Positions 1 through 9,609 of a DNA stretch of 64,000 bases are shown here, piece after piece. Each line of letters starts with the position of its first letter. Within the stretch, counting starts at the first letter, position 1. This DNA comes from Dyella sp. A6 (lineage in GTDB: Bacteria > Pseudomonadota > Gammaproteobacteria > Xanthomonadales > Rhodanobacteraceae). The stretch lies in NCBI RefSeq assembly GCF_036320485.1, contig NZ_CP132911.1:930001-994000 (forward strand), in the 5' to 3' direction. A program made the position numbers and the translations under genes. Below the pieces are notes generated by a model. The model was not told where the DNA came from. It ran no database searches and worked only from the letters and a program-made list of their open reading frames with translations.

Positions 1-2
1 TG

Positions 3-509
3 CCGCAGGATGCCAAGGAATTCGTGCGCGAACTGGCGCCCTATGCCGAATCGGCAGCGCGCAAGCTGGGCGTGTCGATGCGCGCGGTGCTGGCGCAGGC
101 GGCACTGGAGACCCAGTGGGGGCAGCGCATGCCGGTACAGGCCGACGGCGCCAGCAGCAACAACATGTTCGGCATGAAGGCCAGCTCCGACTGGGACGGC
201 GGTCGCGTCAGTGTGCCGACGCTGGAATTCGAGGGTGGCGTGGCGGTGCGCCGGCAGGCGCAGTTCCGTGCCTACGAATCGCCCGCGGCCTCGTTCAGCG
301 ACTACGCCCGCCTGATCGGCGACAACCCCCGTTACGCCGCCGCCCGCAACCACGGCGACGACGTGGCGGCGTTCGCCCGCGGGCTGGTCCAGGGCGGTTA
401 TGCCACCGACCCGGGTTATGCCAGCAAGCTCGACGCGATCGCCAACAGCCCGCTGATGCGCCAGGCGCTGGCCGCACTCAAGAAAGCCGACCCCACGCCG
501 ACTCTTTGA
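3..509 (+). CDS. flgJ: Flagellar rod-associated peptidoglycan hydrolase FlgJ, C-terminal part (cut by window edge)
   Basis: The reading frame enters from the left edge, so only the last 168 residues are visible. They form the glucosaminidase (muramidase-like) domain of FlgJ, which opens the peptidoglycan so the rod can pass through. Visible landmarks are the helix with ALETQWGQRMP, where the Glu is the expected catalytic acid, and the NMFGMKA segment typical of this fold, followed by YARLIGDNPRY and a GYATDPGYASKL tail. The missing N-terminal rod-capping domain lies upstream. flgK starts 47 bp downstream on the same strand, the usual flgJ-flgK-flgL order. A GTG at 24 lies inside the domain and is not the true start. 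Confidence 0.93.
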   Translation, partial: PQDAKEFVRELAPYAESAARKLGVSMRAVLAQAALETQWGQRMPVQADGASSNNMFGMKASSDWDGGRVSVPTLEFEGGVAVRRQAQFRAYESPAASFSDYARLIGDNPRYAAARNHGDDVAAFARGLVQGGYATDPGYASKLDAIANSPLMRQALAALKKADPTPTL

Positions 510-520
510 CACTGAACCCG

Positions 521-536
521 GCAGATCTCGATCTGC
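521..536. other. Short inverted repeat between flgJ and flgK
   Basis: GCAGAT and ATCTGC flank a CTCG tetraloop in the 47-bp flgJ-flgK gap. It is a small stem with no T-tract, so at most it tunes read-through or mRNA stability. Function is unknown. Confidence 0.3.
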
Positions 537-556
537 TTCAAGCGAGACCTTCATCC

Positions 557-2437
557 ATGTCCAATATGCTCGCCATTGGTACCTCCGGGCTCAACGCCGC
601 CCAGCTCGCGCTGAACACCATCAGCAACAACATCAGCAACTCGAGCACAACCGGTTACAGCCGCGAGAGCACGGTGCAGACCGAGCAGGTTGGGGCGACC
701 ATCGGCAACCTCACCATCGGTGGCGGCGTCAACGTCACCGCGGTGCAGCGGGCCTACAACCAGTTCCTCACCACGGCGATGTGGACCAGCAACTCCGGCC
801 TGCAGGGTTCCACCACCTACAACGACCTGGCCACGACGCTGAACAGCACGCTCAGCAGCAGCGGCAACCTGCAGACCTCGCTGGACAACTTCTACACCTC
901 GTTCAACACTCTGGCCGGTTCGGCCGACAGCAGTTCGAACCGATTGGCCGTGCTGGGTTCAGCCAGTTCGCTGGCGAGCAACTTCAATACCCTGGCGCAG
1001 CAGTTCGACCAGCAGCAGAGCTCGATCAACACGCAGGTTGCGCAGACCGTCGACAGCATCAACAGCACGGCTTCGAGCATCGCCAAGCTGAACCAGCAGA
1101 TCGTGCAGGCCGGTTCCGGCAGCAGTGCGTCGAACGCGCTGCTGGACCAGCGCGACACCCTGGTCAACACCTTGTCGGGCTATCTCGGCGTCAGTACCAG
1201 TTTCAACACCGACGGCAGCATCAACGTGTTCACCAACACGGGCCAGAGCCTGGTCAGCGGCTCCAATGCCTACGCGCTGTCGACTGGGCCGAACGCCTAT
1301 GACGCGACCACCACCGACGTGATGGACAACACCGGTACCGACATCACCGGCAAGCTCAGCGGCGGAACGCTGGGTGCGCTGCTGACCTATCGCAGCAATG
1401 TGCTGGTGCCGGCGCAGAACCAGCTGGGTCTGGCGGCCGTGGGGCTGGCTTCCAGCGTCAACACGCAGCAGTCCAAGGGCCTCGATCTCAATGGCCAGCA
1501 GGGCGCCGCGATTTTCAGCGTGCCGTCGCCGGGCGTGAGTGCCTCCTCGGCCAACCAGGGCAGCGCCACGGTCGCGGCCAGCATCAGCGATCCGTCTGCC
1601 CTTACCGGTTCGGACTACGTGCTTAGCTACAACGGCAGCCAGTGGAACCTGGCCACCACGGCAGGGCAGAGCGTGGCCCTGACCACCAACGCGAACGGCT
1701 CGCTGTCCGCCGCCGGTCTGACTTTCAACGTCTCGGGTACGGCCCAGGCCGGTGACAGTTACAAGATCGAACCGACCCGCAACGCGGCCAGCGGAATCAG
1801 TGTCAGCATGACCGACCCCAACGGCATTGCCGCCGCTGCCGCACTCACCACTACCGCGTCCAGCAGCAATACCGGTAGTGCGGCAGTCAGTGCGATCACG
1901 GTGACCGATCCGACCCATACGAACCTGCTCAGCAGCGCCACGGTGAGCTTTCCCACTGCCGGCAGTTACCAGGTGACCGACAGCTCAGGCAATGTGTTGT
2001 CCAGTGGCAGCTACAGCAGCGGTCAGGCGATCACGGCCAATGGCTGGAGCCTGACCCTGAGTGGCACGCCGGCCGCGGGCGACAGTTTCGCGGTGGCCGC
2101 GAATACCAGCGGCCTGGCCGACAACAGCAACGCCCTGAGCATGGCGGCGATGAGCGGTACCGGCGTGCTCAATAGCGGCAAGACCTCGATCGTGGATGCC
2201 TACGCCAACCTCACCACCCAGATCGGCGATGCCGGCAGTCAGGCATCCAGCGACCTGACCGTGCAGACCGCACTGAACAACCAGGCGGTCTCGGCACAGC
2301 AGAGCGTGTCAGGCGTCAACCTCGATCAGGAAGCGAGCAACATGGTGCAGTACCAGCAGGCATACCAGGCGGCCGCGCACATCATTTCCACCGCCCAGAC
2401 CTTGTTCTCCAGTCTGCTCACCGCGATCCAGGCGTAA
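557..2437 (+). CDS. flgK: Flagellar hook-associated protein 1 (FlgK)
   Basis: FlgK (626 aa) is the first hook-filament junction protein, exported by the flagellar type III system. The N-terminus (MSNMLAIGTSGLNAAQ, then NNISNSSTTGYSRE) is the conserved rod/hook/HAP N-terminal domain. The C-terminus (NLDQEASNMVQYQQAYQAAA, then ISTAQTLFSSLL) is the matching coiled-coil partner. The start at 557 was chosen because the conserved N-terminus begins there; the same frame stays open far upstream through flgJ. The middle is a Ser/Thr/Ala-rich variable region holding two copies of an SGT-x-x-AGD module (about 1720-1790 and 2041-2105), one nearly identical to a module in FlgL. flgL follows after 5 bp. 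Confidence 0.96.
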   Translation: MSNMLAIGTSGLNAAQLALNTISNNISNSSTTGYSRESTVQTEQVGATIGNLTIGGGVNVTAVQRAYNQFLTTAMWTSNSGLQGSTTYNDLATTLNSTLSSSGNLQTSLDNFYTSFNTLAGSADSSSNRLAVLGSASSLASNFNTLAQQFDQQQSSINTQVAQTVDSINSTASSIAKLNQQIVQAGSGSSASNALLDQRDTLVNTLSGYLGVSTSFNTDGSINVFTNTGQSLVSGSNAYALSTGPNAYDATTTDVMDNTGTDITGKLSGGTLGALLTYRSNVLVPAQNQLGLAAVGLASSVNTQQSKGLDLNGQQGAAIFSVPSPGVSASSANQGSATVAASISDPSALTGSDYVLSYNGSQWNLATTAGQSVALTTNANGSLSAAGLTFNVSGTAQAGDSYKIEPTRNAASGISVSMTDPNGIAAAAALTTTASSSNTGSAAVSAITVTDPTHTNLLSSATVSFPTAGSYQVTDSSGNVLSSGSYSSGQAITANGWSLTLSGTPAAGDSFAVAANTSGLADNSNALSMAAMSGTGVLNSGKTSIVDAYANLTTQIGDAGSQASSDLTVQTALNNQAVSAQQSVSGVNLDQEASNMVQYQQAYQAAAHIISTAQTLFSSLLTAIQA

Positions 2438-2442
2438 TCGAC

Positions 2443-3672
2443 ATGCGCATATCCACACTCTGGCATTACCAGCAGTCGGTCAACACCATGCTGTCGCAGC
2501 AAAGTACGCTGGCGCAGACGCAGAACGAGGTGAGCACGGGCAAGCGCATCAATGTCGCGTCCGACGACCCGACCGGTGCGGCGCAGATCGTGGCCATCGA
2601 CCATACGCTGGCGCAGAACAACGGCTATACCAGCGGCATCAATGCCGCCAATACCCGGCTTTCCACCGAGAGCAGCACGCTGAGCTCGGTCACCAACCTG
2701 CTCGATCGTGCGCAGTCGCTGGCACTCAGTGCGATGGACGGCTCGATGTCGTCGCAGAATCGCGCGAGCATTGCCGGCAACCTGGTGCAGGTGCGCAACC
2801 AGCTGCTGCAATACGCGAACACGACCGACGCCAACGGCAACGCATTGTTCGCCGGCACCAGCAACACCACGGTGCCGTTCTCGCAGAACGCCGACGGTTC
2901 GGTGAGTTACCAGGGCAATGCCACGCAGCAGATGGCGCTGATCGGCAGTGGACTGCAGATCCCCACCGGCGATGCCGGCAGCGCGGTGTTCATGAACATT
3001 CCCGCCGGCAACGGCAGCTTCGTGGCCAGCGCGGGCAGCGCCAACACCGGCACGCTGGTGGTCGGTTCGAACAGCGTCACCGACCCCGCCGCCTGGAAAG
3101 CCGCCGAAAGCGCTGCCGGCGGTCAGTTCACGATCAGCTTCGACGCCAGCGGCAACTGGACCGTGGCTGATGCCAGCGGCAATCCGGTGAACGACGCCAG
3201 CGGGAACCCGATCACCGGCACCTACAGCAGCAGTACCGGCAGCATCAGTTTCGACGGCATGTCGGTCAGCCTCAGCGGTACGCCAGCCGCCGGCGATACG
3301 GTGACGGTGCAGGCCAACCAGAAGCAGGACATCTTCAGCACGCTCAACCAGATGATCAATGCGCTGCAGGGGTCCGGCAGCAATACCCAGATCACCAACA
3401 CCATGAACCGCCAGCTCGAGTCGCTGGACCAGGCGCTGGGCACGGTCAGCAATGTCCAGGTGCAGGTCGGCGGCCGCATCGACGAGCTCAACCAGCAGAG
3501 CACTGCATACTCGAGCCTGGGCGTGACTTACCAGTCGGCACTGTCCAACGTGCAGAACGTCGACGCCTACAGTGCGATCAGCAACCTTAGCCTGCAATCG
3601 GCGGCGCTGCAGGCCTCGCAGCAGAGCTTCGCCGCGGTGAAGTCGCTGAGCCTGTTCAACTACCTGCAATAA
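2443..3672 (+). CDS. flgL: Flagellar hook-associated protein 3 (FlgL)
   Basis: FlgL (409 aa) is the second junction protein, sitting between FlgK and the filament. The N-terminus MRISTLWHYQQSV and the segment STGKRINVASDDPTGAAQI are the flagellin-like D0/D1 N-terminal helices. The C-terminus (YSAISNLSLQSAALQASQQS, then VKSLSLFNYL) is the conserved flagellin-type C-terminal helix. The central variable region (about residues 150-300) contains an LSGTPAAGD module shared with FlgK. It begins 5 bp after the flgK stop, so the two are co-transcribed. A perfect palindromic terminator lies 26 bp after its stop. Confidence 0.95.
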   Translation: MRISTLWHYQQSVNTMLSQQSTLAQTQNEVSTGKRINVASDDPTGAAQIVAIDHTLAQNNGYTSGINAANTRLSTESSTLSSVTNLLDRAQSLALSAMDGSMSSQNRASIAGNLVQVRNQLLQYANTTDANGNALFAGTSNTTVPFSQNADGSVSYQGNATQQMALIGSGLQIPTGDAGSAVFMNIPAGNGSFVASAGSANTGTLVVGSNSVTDPAAWKAAESAAGGQFTISFDASGNWTVADASGNPVNDASGNPITGTYSSSTGSISFDGMSVSLSGTPAAGDTVTVQANQKQDIFSTLNQMINALQGSGSNTQITNTMNRQLESLDQALGTVSNVQVQVGGRIDELNQQSTAYSSLGVTYQSALSNVQNVDAYSAISNLSLQSAALQASQQSFAAVKSLSLFNYLQ

Positions 3673-3698
3673 CCCGACCCGGTTGCCATCGCCGGACA

Positions 3699-3730
3699 GA
3701 GAAACGCCCCTGCATGCAGGGGCGTTTCTC
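3699..3730. terminator. Bidirectional terminator between flgL and the glycosyltransferase gene
   Basis: A perfect 32-bp palindrome (arms GAGAAACGCCCCTGCA and its complement) sits between two convergent genes, 26 bp after flgL and 30 bp after the minus-strand gene's stop. The GC-rich core is flanked by GTTTCTC/GAGAAAC, which gives a short T-rich end in both directions. This fits a shared rho-independent terminator. Confidence 0.8.
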
Positions 3731-3760
3731 AGTTTCCGGTGTGGCCACGACTCTGCGGGA

Positions 3761-6700
3761 TCAGTCCGGCAGCCAGGCCTGGCGGAACGCCTCGAGATGT
3801 TCGCCGCGCAGCATCCAGTCGCGCTGTACCTCGTCGCGCAGCCGGTCGCCTGCCCGTGCGGTGGCGTCGAGATCGGACAGGTGCTCGCGGATCGCGGTGA
3901 TCCAGTCGCGGTAGCGGTTCTTGACCAGGGTGGCGGGCAGGTTGTCGCGATAGCACTCGATGTCGCTGGCGATCACCGGGAAGCCGCAGGCGCCGTATTC
4001 GAGCAACCGCAGATTGCTCTTGCAGGCGTTGAACAGGTTGTCCTCCAGCGGGGCCAGGGCGAGGTCCAGGTTCAGCGAAGCCAGCTTGGCCGGATAGTCG
4101 GCGATCGGCACGCCGCTGTGGAACTCGTGCACATAGGGTTTGAGCTTGTCGGGGCACATGCCGAAGAACACCCATTCGACCTCGTCGGCCAGATCGCGCA
4201 CCACATCGGCGATCAACTCAAGGTCGCCGCGATGACTGGAGCCGCCACCCCAGCCCACGCGGGGCTTGCGGCCGGTACGGCGGGTACTCTCCAGGTTGTC
4301 CCACCAGTCTGTCGGCAGCCGATTGCGCACTACCCGGATGTCTTCGTGGAAACCGGCGAACTGTTCGGCCAGCGGCGCGGTCGACACCACGAAGCGATCA
4401 GTCAGCGCCACGGCCTTGCGCAGCGCTTTCAGGATGTCCTTGGGAAGGGTGCCGTGGGCGATGCTCTTCAGTGGGACGTTGGGCAGGTAATCGTCCAGTT
4501 CGTACACCTTGAAGGCACGGCTGAACTCGCGATACCGGCGCAGTACCTCCAGCTGGTTCGCGGTGAGCTGACGCTGCAGCACGATCGAGTCCGGTGCATA
4601 GCGCTCCATGTCGATGTGCTGTAGGTGGATCTCGGCGATCGCTCCTTCGGCCTGGCGCTCGCGCTGCAGTGCCAGGAACGGCTGCATGATGCGGTAGTGA
4701 CCGCAGCCATGGTGATCGGCAGGCACGCAGAACAGGCGCGGCAGCAATGGCCTGGCGAACGGCTGCCAGGCCGGCATGCGCCGCTTGTCCAGGTCGAAGC
4801 CGTTGCCGTTGAGACTGAGGTTGGGGCTGTAGGCCGGGTCGCGCGCCAGCAGCGGCAACCATTTGCCGTACATGGTCTCCTGTTCCTTCAGAAAGCGCTC
4901 GCGCTTGGTCTGGGCGGCAGTGACATCGACCTTGCGCTGGCTGACGCTGCCTTCGTGCATCAGGCGTGCATACGGCGTCCACACGTTGAGGTAGCCGGCA
5001 CTGTGTACCTTCAGACACAGGTCGACGTCGTTGTAGGAGACCTTGAACTGCGTCTCGTCGAGGCCGCCGACCTGTTCGTACACCGACTTGCGGATCATCA
5101 GACAGGCAGCGGTGACTGCAGTGTAGTTTTGGTCCACCTGCAGCCGGTGCATGTAGCCGTTGGCGTCTGCCGGCTGGCCGATGAAGGGGTGGTCGGCCGG
5201 GCCGCGCAGTCCAAGCACCACACCGCCATGCTGGATGTTGCCGTCCGGGTAGTGCAGCTTGGCGCCAACGATCCCGACTTCCGGCCGTTGGGCGTGATGC
5301 AGCAAGGCCTCGATCCAGTCTTCTTGCAGCACCGCGGTGTCGTTGTTCAGCAGCACCAGGTACTCGCCGCGTGCCTGCGTGGCGGCAAAATTGTTGATCG
5401 CCGAGTAATTGAACGGGTGCGGGTAGCGCAATACGCGCAGCTGCGCGCTCTGCAGCCGCTCGATGCCATCCAGATAGGCGCAGGCGGCGGGTTCCTGGCT
5501 ATCGTTGTCGACGATCAGCAGCTCGTAGTTCGGGTAAGCCGTCTTGGCCAGCAGGCTGTCGAGCAGACCGTTGAGCATCGGCAGCTGATCGCGGGTGGGC
5601 ACGATGATCGAGACCAGCGGCTGTCGCGGATGCAGGTAACGCACCCGGTTGATGCCAGGCAGCGCACCGGGCTGCATCTCATGCGCGACGCCCAGCCGGT
5701 CGAGATGGGCGGAGACCACGGCTGCCGTGTGCGCGGTGACCTCGGGCGATGACAGCCAGGCCGCATAGGCGGGCTGCGGGCGGTACAGCACTTCGGGCAG
5801 GTGACCGACGCTCTGCCGGCCATGCCGCTCGATGATGCGCAACAGCAGGTCGTAATGACCCAGTTCGCGCCATGTCGTGCTGAGACCGCCCAGATCGCGC
5901 AGTACATCCAGCCGCACCGCGAGCAGTCGACCGGTGTAGGGGTAACTGCGCAACAGGTCGAGGTTCAGGTCCGGCTTGAAAATTGGCTTGGCCGCCTCGC
6001 CGTCGACCAGGCTGTCCTCGTCGACGTAGCAGCAGGCCATGTCCGGGCGGGCGGCAAAGTGTGCCGACAGCAGCCGGATGGCATCGACGCCCAGCGTATC
6101 GCCAGCGTGCAGGGTCAGCAGCACCTGGGCCGGGCTGTCCGCGGCGAATGCGTTGAGCTGTGCGTTCCAGTCATCGGCTGCAGGCAGGATCACGATGTCG
6201 CCGGCCGCGCGCGACTGCGCGGCCAGGCTGTCGCGCGTGCGCTCAAGCGCAGCGGCATCGCCGTGGTCGATTATGGCCACATCCACGCGGCATCCTGCGC
6301 ACAGCGAATCGCTCAGGGCTACCTGTGCCGGACTGAGGCGTCGCCAGTCCAGCCATTCGCGATAGATTTCATCTTCGCTCATCGGCCGCAGCGCAATCAG
6401 GGTCTTCTGCCGCTGGCGCTGATCGAGGTTGCCGGCGAGTTGTGCCAGCAGTTGGTCCAGAAGTTCGATGCGGTGTGCGCTGCGCTCTGGGTCAGGCTCG
6501 ATCAATGGCAGCCGTGCGGCTCGTGCATAGGCGTGCTCGATCTCGATGCTGAAATTCGCCTGGCCGTGGCAACGCGTGACCGCATCGCGCGCGAACGCTC
6601 CGCGTTGCGCACGGTGAGCAGGCTGATCGACCAGTTCGAGCAGGGCCTGCCGGTAGGCATCCGGATCGGACCACAGGTAGCTGGGGGGCGGGATCGCATC

Positions 6701-7849
6701 CAGATCCTGGCTGAAGCCGCATTGCCGCCAGCTCTCGGGTGCGTACTTGATCACCGGGCGCCCGATCGCGGCGGCTTCCAGCAACGCCGTGTTGGAGGGA
6801 AATGGCGAGGCGTCCAGATAGACGTCGCAGGCGTGATAACACGAAACCAGCTCTGCCTCGGTGAGGTAGCCCGCGCAATGTACGCGCTCCAGTGGCAGTT
6901 CGGACCAGGTATCCATCTGCTCGTCCTGCGCCGGGCCGACCAGCAACAGGTGCACGTCCTGACGCTCGTGCAGCACCGGGGCGATCAGCCTGGCCAGCGA
7001 GACACCGTCGATGGGATCAAACTTGTAGTCGCTGCCGGACGAGAGCAGCAACACCGCGTTTTGCGGAATGCCGAAACGGGCGCGGATCTCGCTGCTGGCT
7101 GCCGCCGGGGTCAGCCGGTCGGCATCGATCGGAATCGGTGCCCAGCTCAACTGGTTCGGTGCGATGCCGCGTCGTGCAACGCTGATCCGTGCGGTGGATT
7201 CGGCCAGCGAGACCACCAGGTTGGAGATGGTCGCGCCCAACCAGAATACATGGCCCGCGTGATCCTCCAACAGCACATGCGGCGGCTGGCTCATGCCGGC
7301 CAGCGCAAGGTTCGGCAGGATGTCGTTGGGGTGGATGTGCAGTACGACGTGATCGGCCGCAGCCAGGATGTTGCGTAGTTGCAGCGTGCGTTCGATCAAC
7401 GATTTCGCATCGAGCTGGACCAGTTCGATCAGGCCATCTTCGATCAGTTGCGCAATCCGTGGCGGTATCGGTGAACCGTCCTGGCGGGTCAGCACGATGG
7501 TATGGCGCGATTTCCTGTCCGCGTCGATCCAGCGCGTCGCCAGCCGGGTGTGACCGCCGATCTCGGTGGCGTTGCTGAGCACGGTCAGCACGCGGCGGGT
7601 GCCGGCTAAAGACGTTGCCGGTGGCGTGGGCTGGGCATCGCCCAGGGCCTGGCCAATGCGTCGCAACAGCGCCTCCAGCTCTGGCGATACGAATACGCCG
7701 CAACTGTGCAGCCAAGCCCAGGTGGCAGTTTCCTGCGCCCGCTCGATCGCGAGCCGCCAGTCGGCCTGTTCGACAGCCATGGCCAGCCGGTCGAGATGCT
7801 CGCGGAATTCGGCATGGTTCTGCGCAACAGGAGATTCGTCGTTCTGCAT
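3761..7849 (-). CDS. Giant multi-module glycosyltransferase, probable flagellin glycosylation enzyme
   Basis: A 1362-aa cytoplasmic protein made of several glycosyltransferase modules. About residues 85-400 resemble a GT-B (GT4/GT1-like) unit with ASPFPSNTALLEAAAIGRP. About 520-680 have the DEDSL ... FKPDLNLDLLRS layout of GT2 enzymes. About 740-960 are a full GT2 core with VSIIVPTRDQ, LLIVDNDS and LLNNDTAVLQEDW. About 1000-1360 are another GT-B-like unit with NLRLLEYGACGFPVIASD. Start 7849 was chosen for a GAGG 8 nt upstream; the frame is open about 46 codons further without conserved sequence. It sits convergent to flgL and just before fliC, as flagellin-modifying glycosyltransferases do in Pseudomonas and Xanthomonas. 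That role is inferred; polysaccharide synthesis is the alternative. Confidence 0.85.
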   Translation of the reverse strand: MQNDESPVAQNHAEFREHLDRLAMAVEQADWRLAIERAQETATWAWLHSCGVFVSPELEALLRRIGQALGDAQPTPPATSLAGTRRVLTVLSNATEIGGHTRLATRWIDADRKSRHTIVLTRQDGSPIPPRIAQLIEDGLIELVQLDAKSLIERTLQLRNILAAADHVVLHIHPNDILPNLALAGMSQPPHVLLEDHAGHVFWLGATISNLVVSLAESTARISVARRGIAPNQLSWAPIPIDADRLTPAAASSEIRARFGIPQNAVLLLSSGSDYKFDPIDGVSLARLIAPVLHERQDVHLLLVGPAQDEQMDTWSELPLERVHCAGYLTEAELVSCYHACDVYLDASPFPSNTALLEAAAIGRPVIKYAPESWRQCGFSQDLDAIPPPSYLWSDPDAYRQALLELVDQPAHRAQRGAFARDAVTRCHGQANFSIEIEHAYARAARLPLIEPDPERSAHRIELLDQLLAQLAGNLDQRQRQKTLIALRPMSEDEIYREWLDWRRLSPAQVALSDSLCAGCRVDVAIIDHGDAAALERTRDSLAAQSRAAGDIVILPAADDWNAQLNAFAADSPAQVLLTLHAGDTLGVDAIRLLSAHFAARPDMACCYVDEDSLVDGEAAKPIFKPDLNLDLLRSYPYTGRLLAVRLDVLRDLGGLSTTWRELGHYDLLLRIIERHGRQSVGHLPEVLYRPQPAYAAWLSSPEVTAHTAAVVSAHLDRLGVAHEMQPGALPGINRVRYLHPRQPLVSIIVPTRDQLPMLNGLLDSLLAKTAYPNYELLIVDNDSQEPAACAYLDGIERLQSAQLRVLRYPHPFNYSAINNFAATQARGEYLVLLNNDTAVLQEDWIEALLHHAQRPEVGIVGAKLHYPDGNIQHGGVVLGLRGPADHPFIGQPADANGYMHRLQVDQNYTAVTAACLMIRKSVYEQVGGLDETQFKVSYNDVDLCLKVHSAGYLNVWTPYARLMHEGSVSQRKVDVTAAQTKRERFLKEQETMYGKWLPLLARDPAYSPNLSLNGNGFDLDKRRMPAWQPFARPLLPRLFCVPADHHGCGHYRIMQPFLALQRERQAEGAIAEIHLQHIDMERYAPDSIVLQRQLTANQLEVLRRYREFSRAFKVYELDDYLPNVPLKSIAHGTLPKDILKALRKAVALTDRFVVSTAPLAEQFAGFHEDIRVVRNRLPTDWWDNLESTRRTGRKPRVGWGGGSSHRGDLELIADVVRDLADEVEWVFFGMCPDKLKPYVHEFHSGVPIADYPAKLASLNLDLALAPLEDNLFNACKSNLRLLEYGACGFPVIASDIECYRDNLPATLVKNRYRDWITAIREHLSDLDATARAGDRLRDEVQRDWMLRGEHLEAFRQAWLPD

Positions 7850-8080
7850 CAAGGTGCCTCGTGCGTGGCCGATGGAATGCCGTTGCGTCGGAATACCGTC
7901 GCGCGGCATGGGCATGGACGAGGAAGCAAGGGAGGTGCCAACGCCGGGCCCTGGTATAGCCAGAACGGCGGGTGCCGCGAATGGCATCGGCAGACCCGGC
8001 GGCAGATCGACGTGGTGATGGAGCCGCCAGACCGGGGTGCCCGCGAAGCGTAATCCCGGTTCTGCGACAGGCTTGCGCGC

Positions 8081-8107
8081 TCAAGTATTTCCGTGCAGGG
8101 CCGAAAA
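8081..8107 (+). promoter_or_regulatory. Sigma-28 (FliA) promoter of fliC
   Basis: TCAAGTAT, exactly 11 nt, then GCCGAAAA. This matches the flagellar sigma-28 consensus TAAAGTTT-N11-GCCGATAA closely, including the invariant CCGA. It lies about 95 bp before the fliC start, and fliA itself is at 31421. Confidence 0.88.
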
Positions 8108-8201
8108 GATGCCCGAGGCGGTTGGTGATCCGGCGATCGGAACCCCGCTGGATCAAACGTCAGTCAAGCAAACCGCCCAATCCATTCCTAGGAGACATCA
8201 C

Positions 8202-9593
8202 ATGTCACTGGTCATCAACACCAACATCTCGTCCCTGGTGGCGCAGAACAACCTGAACGGCTCGCAGAGCGCCCTGGCCAAGGCCACCGAGCGCCTGTCC
8301 TCGGGCCTGAAGATCAACAGCGCGGCCGACAACGCCGCGGGCTTCGCCATTGCCACCAACTTCCAGACCCAGATCGGTGGCCTGGCGCAGGCGAGCAACA
8401 ACGCCAGCGACGCCATCAATCTGGCGCAGACGGCCGGCTCCGCCCTGAACCAGGTGACCTCCAACCTACAGGCGATCCGCGACCTGGCCGTGCAGGCCGC
8501 CAACGGCACCTACAGCGCGTCCAACCGCCAGCAGATCAATACCGAAGTGCAGCAGCGCCTGCAGGAAATCACCCGCATCGCCAACCAGACCAGCTTCAAC
8601 GGCACCAACGTGCTGAATGGCAGCGCCGGTACGCTGTCGTTCCAGATCGGCGCCAACGTGGGCCAGGCGATCGACGTGAACCTGAGCCAGGGCGTGCAGT
8701 CCTCGCAGATCGGCCAGATCGCGCAGACCTCCAGCGGCAACATCAGCAGCGCGTTCGGTTACACCATCACCGGCAGCAACCTGAGCATCGCCGGTACCTC
8801 GGTCACCGGTACCTTCTCTTCGGTCAGCGGTCTGGCCAATGCGATCAACACCCAGCTCGGCACCGGCTCCAGCGTGACCGCCTCGGTCAACGCCAACGGC
8901 GAGCTGACCCTGACCAACGCCGGTACCGGTTCGGTCACCGTCAGCGGTTCCTCGGCTACCACGCTGGGCCTGTCCACCGGTAGCAACGTGCTGACCTCGG
9001 GCGCCTCGGAAACCTCGACCAATGCGGCCTCCGAGACCTCCAGCCTCACCCTGACCGGCACCGCGCTGACGGTCAACGGCACGGCAATCACCGGTACCTT
9101 CTCCAGCGTGCAGTCGCTGGTCGATACCATCAATGCCAACGGCCTGAACGTCAGCGCCTCGGTCAATGGTGCGCAGAACGGTTTCAACCTGTTCTCCAAT
9201 TCCACCATGGAAGTGGGCGCGGTTTCCGGTGGCGTGCTGAGCGGCAGCAGCCTGACCACGGGAGCGATCGCGGTCACCGGTTCGCTGCAGAACGGCAATG
9301 TGCTGACGGTGGATTCCGCCAACGCACTGGTCGCCGGCGTCGATGCCGCGCTGAACTCGGTCAGCAACCTGGCCAGTGACCTGGGTGCGGTGCAGAACCG
9401 CTTCCAGTCGACCATCGCCACGCTGAGCGCGCAGTCGACCAACCTGCAGTCGTCGCAGAGCTCGATCCAGGACGCCAACTTCGCCCAGGAGACAGCCAAC
9501 CTCAGCAAGTCGCAGGTGCTGGAACAGGCGGGTATCTCGGTGCTGGCCCAGGCCAACGCGCAGCCGCAGCAGGTGCTGAAGCTGCTGGGCTAA
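8202..9593 (+). CDS. fliC: Flagellin (FliC)
   Basis: Flagellin (463 aa), the filament subunit, exported by the flagellar type III apparatus with FliS as chaperone. The N-terminal D0/D1 region (MSLVINTNISSLVAQ, ATERLSSGLKINSAADNAAG) and the C-terminal D0 helix (NFAQETANLSKSQVLEQAG, LAQANAQPQQVLKLLG) are textbook. The centre (about residues 185-400) contains two tandem copies of a flagellin IN-type repeat with the identical core TGTFSSV, and is Ser/Thr-rich, offering O-glycosylation sites. Start 8202 follows an AGGAGA ribosome site. The promoter is sigma-28. A strong hairpin follows the stop. Confidence 0.97.
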   Translation: MSLVINTNISSLVAQNNLNGSQSALAKATERLSSGLKINSAADNAAGFAIATNFQTQIGGLAQASNNASDAINLAQTAGSALNQVTSNLQAIRDLAVQAANGTYSASNRQQINTEVQQRLQEITRIANQTSFNGTNVLNGSAGTLSFQIGANVGQAIDVNLSQGVQSSQIGQIAQTSSGNISSAFGYTITGSNLSIAGTSVTGTFSSVSGLANAINTQLGTGSSVTASVNANGELTLTNAGTGSVTVSGSSATTLGLSTGSNVLTSGASETSTNAASETSSLTLTGTALTVNGTAITGTFSSVQSLVDTINANGLNVSASVNGAQNGFNLFSNSTMEVGAVSGGVLSGSSLTTGAIAVTGSLQNGNVLTVDSANALVAGVDAALNSVSNLASDLGAVQNRFQSTIATLSAQSTNLQSSQSSIQDANFAQETANLSKSQVLEQAGISVLAQANAQPQQVLKLLG

Positions 9594-9609
9594 TAGCAGG
9601 TGGCATCCG

